This document shows, piece by piece, positions 53,784 to 63,854 of a stretch of DNA of 64,000 nucleotides. The notes beneath the pieces are model-generated. The model saw only the letters and a program-made list of their open reading frames with translations. It made no database searches and was not told the origin of the DNA. How positions within the stretch are numbered: the stretch's first letter is position 1; each line of letters begins with the position of its first letter. A program made the position numbers and the translations under genes. This DNA is from Erysipelotrichaceae bacterium (GTDB lineage: Bacteria; Bacillota_I; Bacilli_A; RFN20; CAG-826): assembly GCA_015059105.1 (NCBI GenBank), contig SVBB01000005.1, forward strand, positions 33,368 through 97,367, read 5' to 3'.

Positions 53784-53960
53784 AATTGTGTTTTCGTTAA
53801 ATTAATTTTACTTTAGAAAAGTAATTATCACAAAAGAAATTTACTATTTTATTAATAAAAGGATAATAGCAAAGCAAATCCACTATTTATTTATAACCTA
53901 CATATAATATACTATTAACTTATTTTTGAATAATGTTTTATTTAAATAAATAAAATAGAG

Positions 53961-53966
53961 TATAAT
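53961..53966 (+). promoter_or_regulatory. -10 box of the DUF308 gene
   Basis: Perfect TATAAT about 25 nt before the start. No clear -35 box at 17 nt. The remaining 53784-53991 gap holds nothing else I can name. Confidence 0.45.
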
Positions 53967-53991
53967 GGATTTAATAACGGAGGTATTAAAA

Positions 53992-54666
53992 ATGAAAACT
54001 TTATATGAAAAGCATAAGTGGATGCAAATCGTCTTCGGCGCTTTATTTCTTGTCGCTGGTATTTTAGTGATTATCTTTTCACTTAACTGGCCAGAAAATA
54101 TCGCTAAAGCATTATCTGTTATCTTAGCCATCTCATTATTTTTATTCGGAGCATCTTGCATTTTCTCCGGTGTTTTCGCGTTAAAAAATAAATATTTTGA
54201 TCCCGCATTTATCTACGGTGACCTTGCGATTGCCATCGGCGTTGTGCTCTGTGTTCACAATCTCATGATCGGTGATTTCATCGTCTTATTCGCTGGAACT
54301 ATCTTAGTCACTATCGGTGTCGTCTTCCTCGGAGAAGCGGTCGCGATGATTTTCTTTAAAAGACCAAAACCATCAATTGTCGCTTTCTTCTTATTAGGTG
54401 CGATTTTCTTAACTCTTGGTGTCTTATCCTACGTTTATAACGGAGAAGCTCAAACTATTATTTATATCGCCACCGGTGCGATTATGGCGCTCGTCGGATT
54501 TGTGCAAATCATCTTCGGTATCGTCGCTACTATCAAAGCGAAAAAGATTGCCAATGATATCGCTAGCCAAAATCCAGTAGTTACTGATAATAACGAAAAC
54601 GATAATTCACAAGTTATCGACGTCCAACCAACTGACGATAACCATAACGGCAACGCCGACGCTTAA
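53992..54666 (+). CDS. DUF308 (HdeD-like) membrane protein
   Basis: 224 residues from the ATG at 53992; GGAGGT stands 5-7 nt upstream and decides this start over an in-frame ATG 27 bp earlier, which overlaps the promoter. Six hydrophobic helices arranged as paired halves match the DUF308/HdeD pattern (GALFLVAGILVIIFSLNWP, then SLFLFGASCIFSG). The C-terminal tail is polar. The role is unknown; HdeD in enterobacteria is linked to acid resistance. Confidence 0.8.
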   Translation: MKTLYEKHKWMQIVFGALFLVAGILVIIFSLNWPENIAKALSVILAISLFLFGASCIFSGVFALKNKYFDPAFIYGDLAIAIGVVLCVHNLMIGDFIVLFAGTILVTIGVVFLGEAVAMIFFKRPKPSIVAFFLLGAIFLTLGVLSYVYNGEAQTIIYIATGAIMALVGFVQIIFGIVATIKAKKIANDIASQNPVVTDNNENDNSQVIDVQPTDDNHNGNADA

Positions 54667-54681
54667 TAATTAATATTATTA

Positions 54682-55173
54682 CTATTTAGACGCTTGTTCA
54701 TTCAGGCGTCTTTTTTTATTGATTAAGAAACATATTAAGAAAACCACTCCTCCACCGAGGAAGAAGCCAGAGAAGTTAATTAACATGTCATTAAAGGCAA
54801 AACCTCTATTCTTGGCTAATAACTGGACAAATTCGCTTAAAGCCGCTAATAAGGCTCCTAATAATAAATATATAATAAGGAATAAGTTGGTCTTATAGAT
54901 GTTTTTATATTTAAGAGAATAATAAATGGCCAATGTGGTTAATACCCCATTAACAACATATAAAGAGAAATGTCCGACGAGCTTCCTCACGATATGATGG
55001 AAATTATCATCGGGAACGATATTAAAGATCTTCGCGATGATATCAGCGATAAAGCTGCTTTGCTGTGCGCTACTACTGCCAGACATCGCTGCTTCGACAA
55101 TGATAAAAGCGTTGATTCCAACAGCAAGAATTATAAAGATAATCATCAAGATAAATGTCTTCTTATTATTCAT
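54682..55173 (-). CDS. VanZ-family membrane protein
   Basis: 163 residues with four hydrophobic helices. The VanZ pattern is present: RKLVGHFSLYVVNGVL, SEFVQLLAKNRGFAFNDM and LINFSGFFLGG (the H, E, Q, R, D, N and G of the family). VanZ-like proteins are linked to teicoplanin tolerance in some enterococci, but most members have no known role. Confidence 0.85.
   Translation of the reverse strand: MNNKKTFILMIIFIILAVGINAFIIVEAAMSGSSSAQQSSFIADIIAKIFNIVPDDNFHHIVRKLVGHFSLYVVNGVLTTLAIYYSLKYKNIYKTNLFLIIYLLLGALLAALSEFVQLLAKNRGFAFNDMLINFSGFFLGGGVVFLICFLINKKRRLNEQASK
54688..54718 (+). terminator. DUF308-gene terminator
   Basis: Stem AGACGC/GCGTCT and a T run. It lies within the 3' coding end of the convergent VanZ-like gene. 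Confidence 0.8.
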
Positions 55174-55225
55174 TCAACTTTAATTATAACAAAAAACCAC
55201 TCATGACGAGTGGAATTTGTCTAGA

Positions 55226-55301
55226 TGGTGATCCCTAAAGGATTCGAACCTTTGACCCACTGATTAAGAGTCAGTTGCTCTACCAGCTGAGCTAAGGGAC
55301 C
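55226..55301 (-). tRNA. tRNA-Lys (CTT anticodon)
   Basis: Acceptor GGTCCCT/AGGGATC with one G-U pair, anticodon arm CTGA-CTCTTAA-TCAG, T arm GTTCGAATC, CCA encoded. Confidence 0.95.
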
Positions 55302-55364
55302 AGTAGCGAATATTATTTTATATAATTATGCCTCATTACACAAGATATTATTTTTTATTTTATA

Positions 55365-55391
55365 AAATAAAAAGGGCCTCGTTAGAGACCC
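55365..55391 (-). terminator. tuf terminator
   Basis: Minus-strand stem AGGGTCTC...GAGGCCCT followed by TTTTTATTTT. Confidence 0.8.
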
Positions 55392-55417
55392 TAGTTAGTT
55401 AATTAATGAATCACTAA

Positions 55418-56602
55418 TTATTTAATGATTTCGTTAACTGTACCAGCACCGACTGTTCTGCCGCCTTCACGGATGGAGAATTTAGTACCTTTTTCGATAG
55501 CGATTGGGTGAATTAATTCAACAGTGAGTTCGACGTTGTCGCCTGGCATAACCATTTCAGTTCCGGCCGGAAGAGTAATGACACCAGTGACGTCAGTAGT
55601 ACGGAAGTAGAATTGTGGACGGTAGTTGCTTAAGAACGCAGTGTGACGGCCACCTTCTTCTTTAGTTAAAACGTAGACGGAAGCTTTGAATTTAGTGTGT
55701 GGAGTAACAGAGCCTGGTTTGGCTAAGACTTGACCACGTTGGACTTCGTCACGGTTGATACCACGGAGTAAGACACCAACGTTATCACCAGCGACAGCTT
55801 CGTCGATTAATTTACGGAATGTTTCAAGACCAGTAATGACAGTGGATTTTGTTTCTTTGATACCAACGATTTCCACAGTATCACCGATTTTTGCACTACC
55901 TCTTTCAACACGGCCAGTAACAACAGTACCACGACCAGAGATAGTCATAACGTCTTCGATAGCGAGTAAGAATGGTTTATCAACATCACGAACTGGATCT
56001 GGGATATAGGTATCGACAGCATTCATTAATTCCATGATAGCGGCTTCTGCTTTTGGATCGCCATCGAGGGCTAAACGAGCAGAACCTCTGATAACTGGGA
56101 CTTCATCGCCTGGGAAGCCATAGTTATTTAATAAGTCACGGACGTCCATTTCGACTAAGTCTAATAATTCTGGATCGTCAACTAAGTCAGTCTTGTTGAT
56201 GAAGACGACGATGTAAGGAACACCAACTTGACGAGCAAGTAAGACGTGTTCACGAGTTTGTGGCATAACACCATCAGTACCGGCAACAACGAGGATAGCA
56301 CCATCCATTTGAGCAGCACCAGTGATCATGTTTTTAACATAGTCAGCGTGGCCTGGGCAGTCGACGTGTGCGTAATGTCTCTTGGCAGTTGAGTATTCGA
56401 TGTGGGCAGTGTTAATTGTAATACCACGTGCTTTTTCTTCTGGTGCAGAGTCGATTTGAGCATAATCAGTTTTGACAGCTCCACCATTTTTTGCTAAGAC
56501 AGCAGTAATCGCAGCAGTTAAAGTAGTTTTACCATGGTCAACGTGGCCAATAGTACCAATGTTAACGTGCTTTTTACTTCTATCAAATTTTTCTTTTGCC
56601 AT
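55418..56602 (-). CDS. tuf: Elongation factor Tu
   Basis: 394 residues, the usual length. GTPase motifs [13 protein letters not shown] and NKTD are intact, with the switch I segment [10 protein letters not shown]. It delivers aminoacyl-tRNA to the ribosome. It is the last gene of the str operon, with its own AAAGGAG site after a ~95-bp gap downstream of fusA. Confidence 0.98.
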   Translation of the reverse strand: MAKEKFDRSKKHVNIGTIGHVDHGKTTLTAAITAVLAKNGGAVKTDYAQIDSAPEEKARGITINTAHIEYSTAKRHYAHVDCPGHADYVKNMITGAAQMDGAILVVAGTDGVMPQTREHVLLARQVGVPYIVVFINKTDLVDDPELLDLVEMDVRDLLNNYGFPGDEVPVIRGSARLALDGDPKAEAAIMELMNAVDTYIPDPVRDVDKPFLLAIEDVMTISGRGTVVTGRVERGSAKIGDTVEIVGIKETKSTVITGLETFRKLIDEAVAGDNVGVLLRGINRDEVQRGQVLAKPGSVTPHTKFKASVYVLTKEEGGRHTAFLSNYRPQFYFRTTDVTGVITLPAGTEMVMPGDNVELTVELIHPIAIEKGTKFSIREGGRTVGAGTVNEIIK

Positions 56603-56697
56603 TGATTGAATCTCCTTTCAGTAATCAAATTTCGTATTCAACGATACAATAATATAGCAAACTTTATTTATAATCAACACTTAAGTGTTAATTAACA

Positions 56698-58773
56698 TTA
56701 GTGAGCAACGCCCGCTTTTTTCACGATTTCTTCTTGGACAAAGCGTGGGCATTCACCATAATGGTCAAATTGCATCACGTAGTTACCTCTACCTTGAGTC
56801 ATACTACGTAAGTCAGTGACGTAACCGAACATCTCAGCAAGTGGTACTTCCGCTTCGATGATCTTGGCGTTACCTCTTTGAGATTCGCCAGTGGTTTGAC
56901 CTCTACGTCTAGCGATATCACCTAAGACATCACCATAATATTGTTCTGGAACTGTAACTTCGATCTTCATGATTGGTTCAAGAATGACTGGGTTACATTT
57001 CTTGGCGGCTTCTTTAAGAGCTAAGGAAGCAGCGACTTTATAGGCGGCTTCAGAAGAGTCGACATCATGGTAAGAACCATCGAATAATGTGGCTTTGATA
57101 TCCATGACTTTGAATCCCGCGATCATACCTCTATCGAGGGCATCAACTAAACCATCTTGAGTTGGCTTGATATATTCTTTTGGAACAGCACCACCAACGA
57201 TAGCGTCGACGAATTCAAATCCTTTGCCTGGGTTTGGTTCAAATCTGATCCAAACGTGACCGTATTGACCACGACCACCGGATTGACGAATGTATTTACC
57301 TTCACATTCCGCGGAGGATTTGATTGTTTCACGGTATTCGACTTGAGGAGCACCAACGTTGACTTGAACGTTGAATTCTCTCTTCATACGGTCGACGATG
57401 ATGTCTAAGTGTAATTCACCGACACCAGCGATGATAGTTTGACCAGTTTCTGGGTTAGTTCTAACACGGAAAGTTGGATCTTCTTCGGCTAATTTACTAA
57501 GAGCGATGGACATCTTTTCTTGGTCGGCTTTAGTCTTTGGTTCAACCGCTTCTTCAATAACTGGATCTGGGAATTCCATCTTCTCTAAGATGACAGGACT
57601 CTTTTCATCACATAATGTGTCACCAGTAGTCGTATTCTTTAAGCCGACAACCGCGCCGATATCACCAGCGTGTAATTCTTCAACTTCTTGACGGTGGTTG
57701 GAATGCATTAAGACTAAACGTCCAATTCTTTCCTTTGTGCCTTTTGTGGAGTTGAGGACATAGCTACCAGCCTTTAATGTACCAGAGTAAACTCTGACAT
57801 AGGCTAATCTACCGATGAATGGGTCAGTCGCAATCTTGAAGGCTAAAACGCCTAAGTTTGCATTATCATCTGGTTGACAGACTACTTCATTTCCATCTTC
57901 ATCAACACCTTTAGCAGGTGGAATATCAAGTGGGCTTGGTAAGTAATCGATAACGCCGTCTAATAATAATTGAATGTTCTTATTCTTATAAGCAGATCCG
58001 CAGAAGACTGGGTGGAATTCACCAGTTAAGACAGCTTTACGAATCGCGGCCTTTGTAGTTTCGACATCTGGCTCTTGTCCTTCTAAGACCATCATTAAGA
58101 TATCTTCATCAAAGTTCGCTAATGCTTCGAATAATTTTGTTCTTAATTCTTTCACTTTATCAGCATATTCCGCTGGGACTTCACCTTCGATTGGATCTTG
58201 GTGAGTATCACTAGTGTAAACATAAGATTTTTGTTTGATGATATCGATACATCCTTTTAATGAGGATTCGATACCAATTGGGTATTGGACAGCTGCAGCG
58301 TTCGCGCCTAAACGTTCATGTAATGAACGGACACACATTTCGAAGTCGGCACCAATCGCGTCTAATTTGTTGACGAAGACGATTCTAGGAACACCATACT
58401 TGGAACCTTGTCTCCAAACAGTTTCAGTTTGTGGTTCAACACCGTTTTTACCGTCTAAGACAGTAACTGCACCATCGAGAACACGGAGGGATCTTTCAAC
58501 TTCAACAGTGAAGTCGACGTGCCCTGGAGTGTCGATGATGTTGACTCTGTTTCCCTTCCAGAAAGCAGTAGTCGCGGCAGAAGTAATAGTAATACCTCTT
58601 TCTTGTTCTTGGGCCATCCAGTCCATTGTGGCGGCACCTTCGTGAACTTCACCGATCTTATGAATCTTACCAGTGAAGTATAAGATACGTTCAGTAGTTG
58701 TAGTCTTACCGGCATCGATGTGAGCCATGATACCAATATTTCTTGTGTGGGCTAAATCATATTCTCTTGCCAT
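56698..58773 (-). CDS. fusA: Elongation factor G
   Basis: 691 residues from the ATG at 58773 ([20 protein letters not shown]); GGAGGG upstream is the ribosome site, and a TTG six codons earlier is not needed. GTPase motifs [17 protein letters not shown] and NKLDAIGAD; domains II-V follow without breaks. It drives translocation of tRNA and mRNA. It lies just downstream of rpsG. Confidence 0.97.
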   Translation of the reverse strand: MAREYDLAHTRNIGIMAHIDAGKTTTTERILYFTGKIHKIGEVHEGAATMDWMAQEQERGITITSAATTAFWKGNRVNIIDTPGHVDFTVEVERSLRVLDGAVTVLDGKNGVEPQTETVWRQGSKYGVPRIVFVNKLDAIGADFEMCVRSLHERLGANAAAVQYPIGIESSLKGCIDIIKQKSYVYTSDTHQDPIEGEVPAEYADKVKELRTKLFEALANFDEDILMMVLEGQEPDVETTKAAIRKAVLTGEFHPVFCGSAYKNKNIQLLLDGVIDYLPSPLDIPPAKGVDEDGNEVVCQPDDNANLGVLAFKIATDPFIGRLAYVRVYSGTLKAGSYVLNSTKGTKERIGRLVLMHSNHRQEVEELHAGDIGAVVGLKNTTTGDTLCDEKSPVILEKMEFPDPVIEEAVEPKTKADQEKMSIALSKLAEEDPTFRVRTNPETGQTIIAGVGELHLDIIVDRMKREFNVQVNVGAPQVEYRETIKSSAECEGKYIRQSGGRGQYGHVWIRFEPNPGKGFEFVDAIVGGAVPKEYIKPTQDGLVDALDRGMIAGFKVMDIKATLFDGSYHDVDSSEAAYKVAASLALKEAAKKCNPVILEPIMKIEVTVPEQYYGDVLGDIARRRGQTTGESQRGNAKIIEAEVPLAEMFGYVTDLRSMTQGRGNYVMQFDHYGECPRFVQEEIVKKAGVAH

Positions 58774-58791
58774 ATATGGTCCACCCTCCAA

Positions 58792-59262
58792 TTACCAACG
58801 GTAATGAGCGTAAGCCTTGTTGGCTTCAGCCATCTTGTGAACTTCGTCTCTTCTTTTAACAGAAGCGCCAGTTCCGTTTGCAGCATCGATGATTTCCGCT
58901 GCTAATCTTTCTTCCATGCTCTTTTCGCTTCTGAGTCTGGAATAGTTGACTAACCATCTGAGTCCTAAAGTGACTTTTCTCTCTGGAGTAACTTCCACTG
59001 GGACTTGGTAGTTAGCTGCGCCAATACGACGAACTTTTAATTCGACTTCTGGCATGATGTTGTTAAGAGCAGTCGCGAAGACATCCATCGCTGGTTGGCT
59101 AGTTTTGTCTTCAATGTTCTTAAAGGCGGTATAGAGAATCTTTTGGGCAGTTCCCTTTTTACCGTCGATCATGATTTTGTTGACTAAACGAGTGACTAAC
59201 TTACTGTTATAGATTGGATCTGGCAAGACATCACGTTTAGCGACTTTTCCTTTTCTAGGCAT
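58792..59262 (-). CDS. rpsG: 30S ribosomal protein S7
   Basis: 156 residues, full length. It starts [20 protein letters not shown], contains GGTAQ-like [13 protein letters not shown] and ends [15 protein letters not shown]. It nucleates assembly of the 30S head and binds 16S rRNA. It lies 17 bp after rpsL with an AAAGGAG site. Confidence 0.98.
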   Translation of the reverse strand: MPRKGKVAKRDVLPDPIYNSKLVTRLVNKIMIDGKKGTAQKILYTAFKNIEDKTSQPAMDVFATALNNIMPEVELKVRRIGAANYQVPVEVTPERKVTLGLRWLVNYSRLRSEKSMEERLAAEIIDAANGTGASVKRRDEVHKMAEANKAYAHYRW

Positions 59263-59279
59263 CGTTGATTCTCCTTTCC

Positions 59280-59699
59280 TTATTTTTTCTCTTTTGGTTT
59301 CTTAGAACCATAGAGGGAACGACCTTGACGGCGTTTTTCAATACCGGCACAGTCTAATGTACCTCTAATGATGTGATAACGCACACCTGGGAGGTCCTTA
59401 ACACGGCCACCTCTGATAAGAACTGTACTGTGTTCTTGTAAGTTGTGTCCTTCACCACCGATATAGGCAGTGACTTCATAACCATTGCTTAAACGCACAC
59501 GAGCGTATTTTCTTAAAGCTGAGTTAGGTTTCTTTGGAGTCATGGTACCGACACGAGTACACACTCCTCTTTTTTGGGCGGAAGGTTGATTAGCTTCTTT
59601 TTTCTTTAAAGAGTTCCATCTCTTACCAAGAGCTGGGGCTTTTGATTTTTCAAAGCCTGTTTTTCTTCCTTCACGAACCAATTGGTTAATTGTAGGCAT
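59280..59699 (-). CDS. rpsL: 30S ribosomal protein S12
   Basis: 139 residues. Decoding-site loops [11 protein letters not shown] and [13 protein letters not shown] carry the usual Lys residues, so no streptomycin-resistance change is visible at these positions. First gene of the str operon, with GAAAGGAG upstream. Confidence 0.98.
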   Translation of the reverse strand: MPTINQLVREGRKTGFEKSKAPALGKRWNSLKKKEANQPSAQKRGVCTRVGTMTPKKPNSALRKYARVRLSNGYEVTAYIGGEGHNLQEHSTVLIRGGRVKDLPGVRYHIIRGTLDCAGIEKRRQGRSLYGSKKPKEKK

Positions 59700-59817
59700 G
59701 TAAATGCTCCTTTCAACTGATTAATGGTGTATTTTCCACAGTACCGGTTGTATCATCATTTCCTTTAAAAAATGGACCAATCGGTCATGCGGAGTCATTT
59801 CTAACACACGCTTATAT

Positions 59818-59847
59818 AATATATAGGATAATAAAAAAGAACTACAA
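59818..59847 (-). promoter_or_regulatory. Possible str operon promoter
   Basis: Minus-strand TTGTAG (59842-59847), an 18-nt spacer and TATATT (59818-59823), giving a leader of about 110 nt before rpsL. The leader holds only a small GACC/GGTC hairpin. I see nothing else between 59700 and 59970. Confidence 0.35.
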
Positions 59848-59987
59848 GAAGAATTTTCAAAAAGTGTATTTTTACTAACTTGAAATATTAAATTCCGTTT
59901 TAAGAAATTGTTTTTATATTTACTGATTTTAGTCCTTCAAAATAAACTGTTTATGTTAGATGTTTCCTTCAAAAGGAGGTGCTAAAA

Positions 59988-60310
59988 ATGAAGAATGGAC
60001 ATTTAACAAAGAATCAAAGAGAAAGAATTGAAGAAGGTATTAGAAAAGGTGAAAAACTAATTGATATTGCTTAGCAATCTCTAAAGATCTGACGACGATA
60101 TCTAAAGAGGTTAGAAGGCAACGAACAATCACTAAATCGTCAAATGGAAACTTCACAATTACAATGAATAGATGCTATGAATGTGCTATTAAAATGGAAT
60201 GCCATCAAATGCTTGTTTGTAAATCTTTGAGATGTCACCGCTACTGTAAAACACGTTCTTTGAAAAATGAATATTTGAAAAAACCAGAAATAAACATCTG
60301 GTTTTGTTAA
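59988..60310 (+). pseudogene. IS30-family transposase remnant, frameshifted and truncated
   Basis: An excellent AAAGGAGG site precedes an ATG opening MKNGHLTKNQRERIEEGIRKG ... LIDIA, the IS30 N-terminal helix-turn-helix, then hits TAG. In a second frame the domain continues: ISKDLTTISKEVRRQR, followed by the Cys-rich zinc region (CYECAIKMEC, VCKSLRCHRYCKTR), and stops at 60310. The catalytic DDE domain is absent. It is a degraded fragment next to the str operon; no terminal inverted repeats were found. Confidence 0.75.
60279..60308. terminator. Bidirectional terminator
   Basis: Stem AACCAG/CTGGTT (extended by flanking A-T pairs) with T runs on both sides. It ends the minus-strand SPFH operon and overlaps the IS30 remnant. 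Confidence 0.7.
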
Positions 60311-60326
60311 TGATACTTTGTTTTAT

Positions 60327-60827
60327 TTAGTAATTACGCGGGCCTTTTATATTTCCATCATCATCGAGACAAGAGTCTGTATCTACTACTTTAATTTCTT
60401 TGCTCTTTACCTGTTGTGCAACTGCTGAATGCCTATCACTAGCATTCTTATACAAAACAACCAACAGCACATAGACAAATAATAAAACGAGAGTAAAAAT
60501 AAGGTTTATCGACCAAAACCAGGTTGCCAATAAATCAATTCTAGATAATTGAGCAATACCTCTATTTGCCAAAGGAATCAATTGCAATGCAAAAGTATAA
60601 TAAAGTGATAACACACTAAAATAATGGTTGTAAAAGCCAAGTACTACCGATATAAAAACCACAATTAATGCGATAGAAACTATTGATTTGCTAATAATGT
60701 ATGTCACCAAATCTCCATTGCTTACAAATTCTAAAACATGATTAACAGCAAATAAAATAGGGATAATCACAGATAATGTAATAGTAAATACTAATAATAA
60801 AACTAAAAATACGTTACGACTTTTCAT
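60327..60827 (-). CDS. Four-helix membrane protein, last gene of SPFH operon
   Basis: 166 residues with four hydrophobic helices and a polar C-terminal tail (SKEIKVVDTDSCLDDDGN). No family is recognised. It begins 2 bp after the SPFH gene stop and belongs to the same five-gene operon, so it may be a membrane partner of the SPFH protein. Confidence 0.7.
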   Translation of the reverse strand: MKSRNVFLVLLLVFTITLSVIIPILFAVNHVLEFVSNGDLVTYIISKSIVSIALIVVFISVVLGFYNHYFSVLSLYYTFALQLIPLANRGIAQLSRIDLLATWFWSINLIFTLVLLFVYVLLVVLYKNASDRHSAVAQQVKSKEIKVVDTDSCLDDDGNIKGPRNY

Positions 60828-60829
60828 AA

Positions 60830-61951
60830 TTATTCACCTATTTTGGTTCCACACTCAGGACAAAAATTTGTTCCACTTGTTATTTTAGTTTTGCATTTCG
60901 GGCAAACTATATCCAATAAACTAAATCCACACTCAGGACAAAATTTATTATCAGCTAGCACTTGAGACTTGCATTTCGGGCATTTTTTAGTCTCTTTTGC
61001 ATCACCACGTTGAACATTATTTCCAGATATAGTAGGATTAGTGTTTCCATTAATCACATTAGGGGCTTGACCCATCATCATCATTCCTGCACCTAGGCCA
61101 AAACCAGCACCCATCATTTGTCCAACACTGCCTTGGTTATTGGCGCCATCTTTCATAATATCGAGTTGACGTTGTTGAACACCCCTTGCATAAGAAATAT
61201 CGTCAAGCGTGCCTTGCATTAACGCACGTTGCCTTTCCTTTCGGGCCTCATTATAAGCATCTAAATCTTTAGGATCAACAGCAATAATTGTTGTCATTGT
61301 TTGAATTTCAAGACCAAAACGTTGTTCTAACTCCTGAGTTAAGGCCACCTTAATATCGCTATTACAAATATCACCGAGCGATTGGACATCATGAATAGCA
61401 ACACCATGTTTGTTCACATATTTATTTAAGAATGATGTAGCCATTCCATTAAAGAAGCTTTTTACCTTTTCTTCAAGAAAATTCCAATATACAAATTCTC
61501 CATAGGCAAGCGATCCTAAAATCCATTCATAGAAAAATTGATAGTGCTTAACGCGCAAGAAAAATTCGCCTCTTGCTCCGAATTTAAAAGTAACATCGCC
61601 ATCTTCTTTATAAGGGCTTTTTGCTGTTATTGGTCCAGCGCCCCACAAAAACTTATGAACAGATGTTCGATTTATGTAGTAAAAATCCATATTAAATGGA
61701 TTTTTACCGCCAAATAACCTCCTTACTTGTCCACTTATAAATGGAAAATTTTCTGTTGATAAAACAACTGATCCGTTTTCAAAAATATGAACTATTTTTC
61801 CGCCATGAACCGCAATGCAAATAGTGCCTGGTGGGACTTCCATGATACTGCCAATATTGAAAGTGTTTCCTGGAAATTTTACCGCTAGCCATTCTTTATT
61901 GTGATTCGGCTCAATCGGACAACTTATTTTTGAATAAATACTACCTTTCAT
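60830..61951 (-). CDS. SPFH-domain protein with C-terminal double zinc ribbon (YdjI-like)
   Basis: 373 residues from ATG 61951, which has GGAG 9 nt upstream; ATG 61957 is close behind as an option, and in-frame codons further up run into the preceding gene. The SPFH domain fills the first ~270 residues (VPPGTICIAVHGGKIVHIFE, FGARGEFFLRVKHYQFF). A Gly/Met-rich linker (GAGFGLGAGMMMMGQ) follows, then two CPxC zinc ribbons (CPKCKSQ...FCPECGFS and CPKCKTK...FCPECGTK). Such proteins form membrane scaffolds; in Bacillus the related ydjFGHI operon responds to envelope stress. Confidence 0.87.
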   Translation of the reverse strand: MKGSIYSKISCPIEPNHNKEWLAVKFPGNTFNIGSIMEVPPGTICIAVHGGKIVHIFENGSVVLSTENFPFISGQVRRLFGGKNPFNMDFYYINRTSVHKFLWGAGPITAKSPYKEDGDVTFKFGARGEFFLRVKHYQFFYEWILGSLAYGEFVYWNFLEEKVKSFFNGMATSFLNKYVNKHGVAIHDVQSLGDICNSDIKVALTQELEQRFGLEIQTMTTIIAVDPKDLDAYNEARKERQRALMQGTLDDISYARGVQQRQLDIMKDGANNQGSVGQMMGAGFGLGAGMMMMGQAPNVINGNTNPTISGNNVQRGDAKETKKCPKCKSQVLADNKFCPECGFSLLDIVCPKCKTKITSGTNFCPECGTKIGE

Positions 61952-61967
61952 ACTCATCGTCTCCTTT

Positions 61968-62537
61968 CTATGGCCAATCTTCGCCTTCTTGGCCATTGCA
62001 TCTTTTTAGCCTTCCAATTGTTTTAATTAATCCAATAATGAGGCCGTATTTTTCAATCGCATATATCGCATAAAAAGAACAAGTAGGGTGTAGATGACAT
62101 CTTTCTCTTGTCTCATCTTTAGCAAACCTTTGATATAAATAAATAGCAAAAATGGCTATTCTTCCAGAGTTGAGAAGCAGGTAAAGAATCAAGAAAGAGA
62201 AAGATACGATAAAGTATATGTTCCACTCTAGTTTGAAACCTATATTTACCGAGATTAAATATAAAAACGAATCAATTAACGCCAAAAGAACAAAGGGCAT
62301 TAATATTTGAAGCGTTATCCAATATGGATACAACCTAGGTTTTGGGTAGTGTGATTTTGCTTCTAATATTTCTTCTTTTGACACAAAAGCAACAACTGGA
62401 ACCCATCGATTATTTCCAGAGTAATATAGAGGTTTGCCTTCGTTATTATAAAGAACTACTTTTTCTTTCTCTGATTCCGACATCAAAGAAAGAGGTTTTT
62501 TGCCTCCTTCGTAAATGTCATCATCTACTTCAGGCAT
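61968..62537 (-). CDS. Membrane protein with C-terminal YidD-like domain
   Basis: 189 residues. The first ~120 carry an acidic N-terminus and two to three membrane helices. The C-terminus has the YidD pattern: LYQRFAKDETRERCHLHPTC, SFYAIYAIEKYG and LKRCNGQEGEDWP (PTCS-x-Y, Rx-C, G-x-D-x-P of the family). YidD assists insertion of membrane proteins by YidC and is normally only 70-100 residues, so the added membrane region is unusual. It lies between two genes of the SPFH operon with 3-16 bp gaps. Confidence 0.75.
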   Translation of the reverse strand: MPEVDDDIYEGGKKPLSLMSESEKEKVVLYNNEGKPLYYSGNNRWVPVVAFVSKEEILEAKSHYPKPRLYPYWITLQILMPFVLLALIDSFLYLISVNIGFKLEWNIYFIVSFSFLILYLLLNSGRIAIFAIYLYQRFAKDETRERCHLHPTCSFYAIYAIEKYGLIIGLIKTIGRLKRCNGQEGEDWP

Positions 62538-62540
62538 AGA

Positions 62541-63185
62541 TTATGCCTTCTTTTCTCTTAATTTCGCTTTAACAGCTCTTATTCTGCTTTCGAAATCAGC
62601 ATTATCTTTTGGATAAACACCACATACAAACGATTCACCAGGAACAACAATCTTTAAATCAGTTGAACTATCTGTCCCTTTTACTACTTTAGTGCCAACA
62701 CATCCTTTTTGGATGTCGGTTGTTTCCCTATTATCTTCAATGGTTGTGATATTAGTGACATCTTTATAGAAGTACTCTTCTGCTCTTTCTTTAAGAGAAT
62801 TTGATAACATATCAAATACCAAATTATAGACATAAATTTGCTTATCGGAAAAATACAAAACAGTAACTTCGTATTTGCTGCTTAATCCACCTGGACCAAT
62901 TAAGTAATTTCCTTCATAGTCGTAACCATAAATGTCGACGGGTTTAATTTCACTTACTTCCTCCGCATCAACACCAAATTTTTTGAGGCCACGTTGGATT
63001 GGGTTAAAACTTTTTGCTTTTGCTCTAACCTTTGCATGGTATTCTTCAGCACTCATTGGTTTTTTAAAACAACCAAGATCTGCGGCACCAAAGTACTTAA
63101 CTACCAATTCCTTTTGTTCCCCTTTAAGGCCGTTCTTTTTGATGTAATTTTTACTTTTTCCTTTTTCTAATACAATTCCTGCCAT
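62541..63185 (-). CDS. Hypothetical protein of SPFH operon
   Basis: 214 residues, cytosolic, Lys-rich ends (MAGIVLEKGKSKNYIKKNG; RIRAVKAKLREKKA). The centre (GPGGLSSKYEVTVLYFSDKQ, KDVTNITTIEDN) alternates beta strands in a manner that could be a PH-like fold, but this is a guess from pattern. No catalytic residues are evident. It lies between the zinc-ribbon and YidD-like genes, with an AAAGGAG site. Confidence 0.65.
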   Translation of the reverse strand: MAGIVLEKGKSKNYIKKNGLKGEQKELVVKYFGAADLGCFKKPMSAEEYHAKVRAKAKSFNPIQRGLKKFGVDAEEVSEIKPVDIYGYDYEGNYLIGPGGLSSKYEVTVLYFSDKQIYVYNLVFDMLSNSLKERAEEYFYKDVTNITTIEDNRETTDIQKGCVGTKVVKGTDSSTDLKIVVPGESFVCGVYPKDNADFESRIRAVKAKLREKKA

Positions 63186-63222
63186 AAAACTCTCCTTTCA
63201 TTTTTATCTTTAAACCTTAAGT

Positions 63223-63819
63223 TTATAGCCTTATTTCGTCTGGGCATGAAACACCAAGCATTTCATACATAACATCTATATCGTGTCGTGATATACCAAT
63301 ACTTACTGCTTTGTCAAAATATTGACGATAATTCGGACTAACATTAAAACTTTTTCGATAATGATAGTCGTATCTTAGATATGCTAAAAAATAATAATAG
63401 ATTCCGCGCGGTTCTATCTCGATTGCAATATTAATCAGTCTTTCTGCTTCATTGATTGTTGGGCGCATATTTAAAAATGCTTTTTTGCCACATAACTTAG
63501 AGATAGATGCGGCAAAAAATAATTCACTATTTTCAAAGTTTGACTCTATTGCTTTGTCAAAATGAATATTCGCTTTGTCATACATTTTTAATTTTAAAAA
63601 AATGAATGCCAGAGATATTTCATTGTTGTTTTGATTGCCTTTGCCAGCGCTGATATTTCGATTGTAACTACTTTGGTATTTGTTCAATTCAAGATTTGAT
63701 AGAGCTCGTACATCTTTAAAAGAAGTCACCACAATTGGTTTACCACAAAAAGGACATTCCTTCATTTCCTGCGAGACAGGGGCTTGACAAGCAGGACAAT
63801 TAACACTAAGCACTTCCAT
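63223..63819 (-). CDS. Zinc ribbon plus TPR-like protein, first gene of SPFH operon
   Basis: 198 residues. The N-terminus has CPACQAPVSQEMKECPFCGKP, a zinc ribbon like those in the SPFH protein. The rest is helical with TPR-like repeats (AFIFLKLKMYDKANIHFDKAI, AERLINIAIEIEPRGIYYY). It could link the zinc-ribbon proteins of the operon. The promoter upstream carries an 11-bp G run in its spacer. The Shine-Dalgarno is weak. Confidence 0.75.
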   Translation of the reverse strand: MEVLSVNCPACQAPVSQEMKECPFCGKPIVVTSFKDVRALSNLELNKYQSSYNRNISAGKGNQNNNEISLAFIFLKLKMYDKANIHFDKAIESNFENSELFFAASISKLCGKKAFLNMRPTINEAERLINIAIEIEPRGIYYYFLAYLRYDYHYRKSFNVSPNYRQYFDKAVSIGISRHDIDVMYEMLGVSCPDEIRL

Positions 63820-63854
63820 ACTTCTATCAACCTATTTTTTTGTTTCTTATAAAA

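Noticed and set aside
55200..55320. Second tRNA hidden beside tRNA-Lys(CTT)
   Set aside because: Only one cloverleaf fits; the flanks are plain AT-rich sequence.
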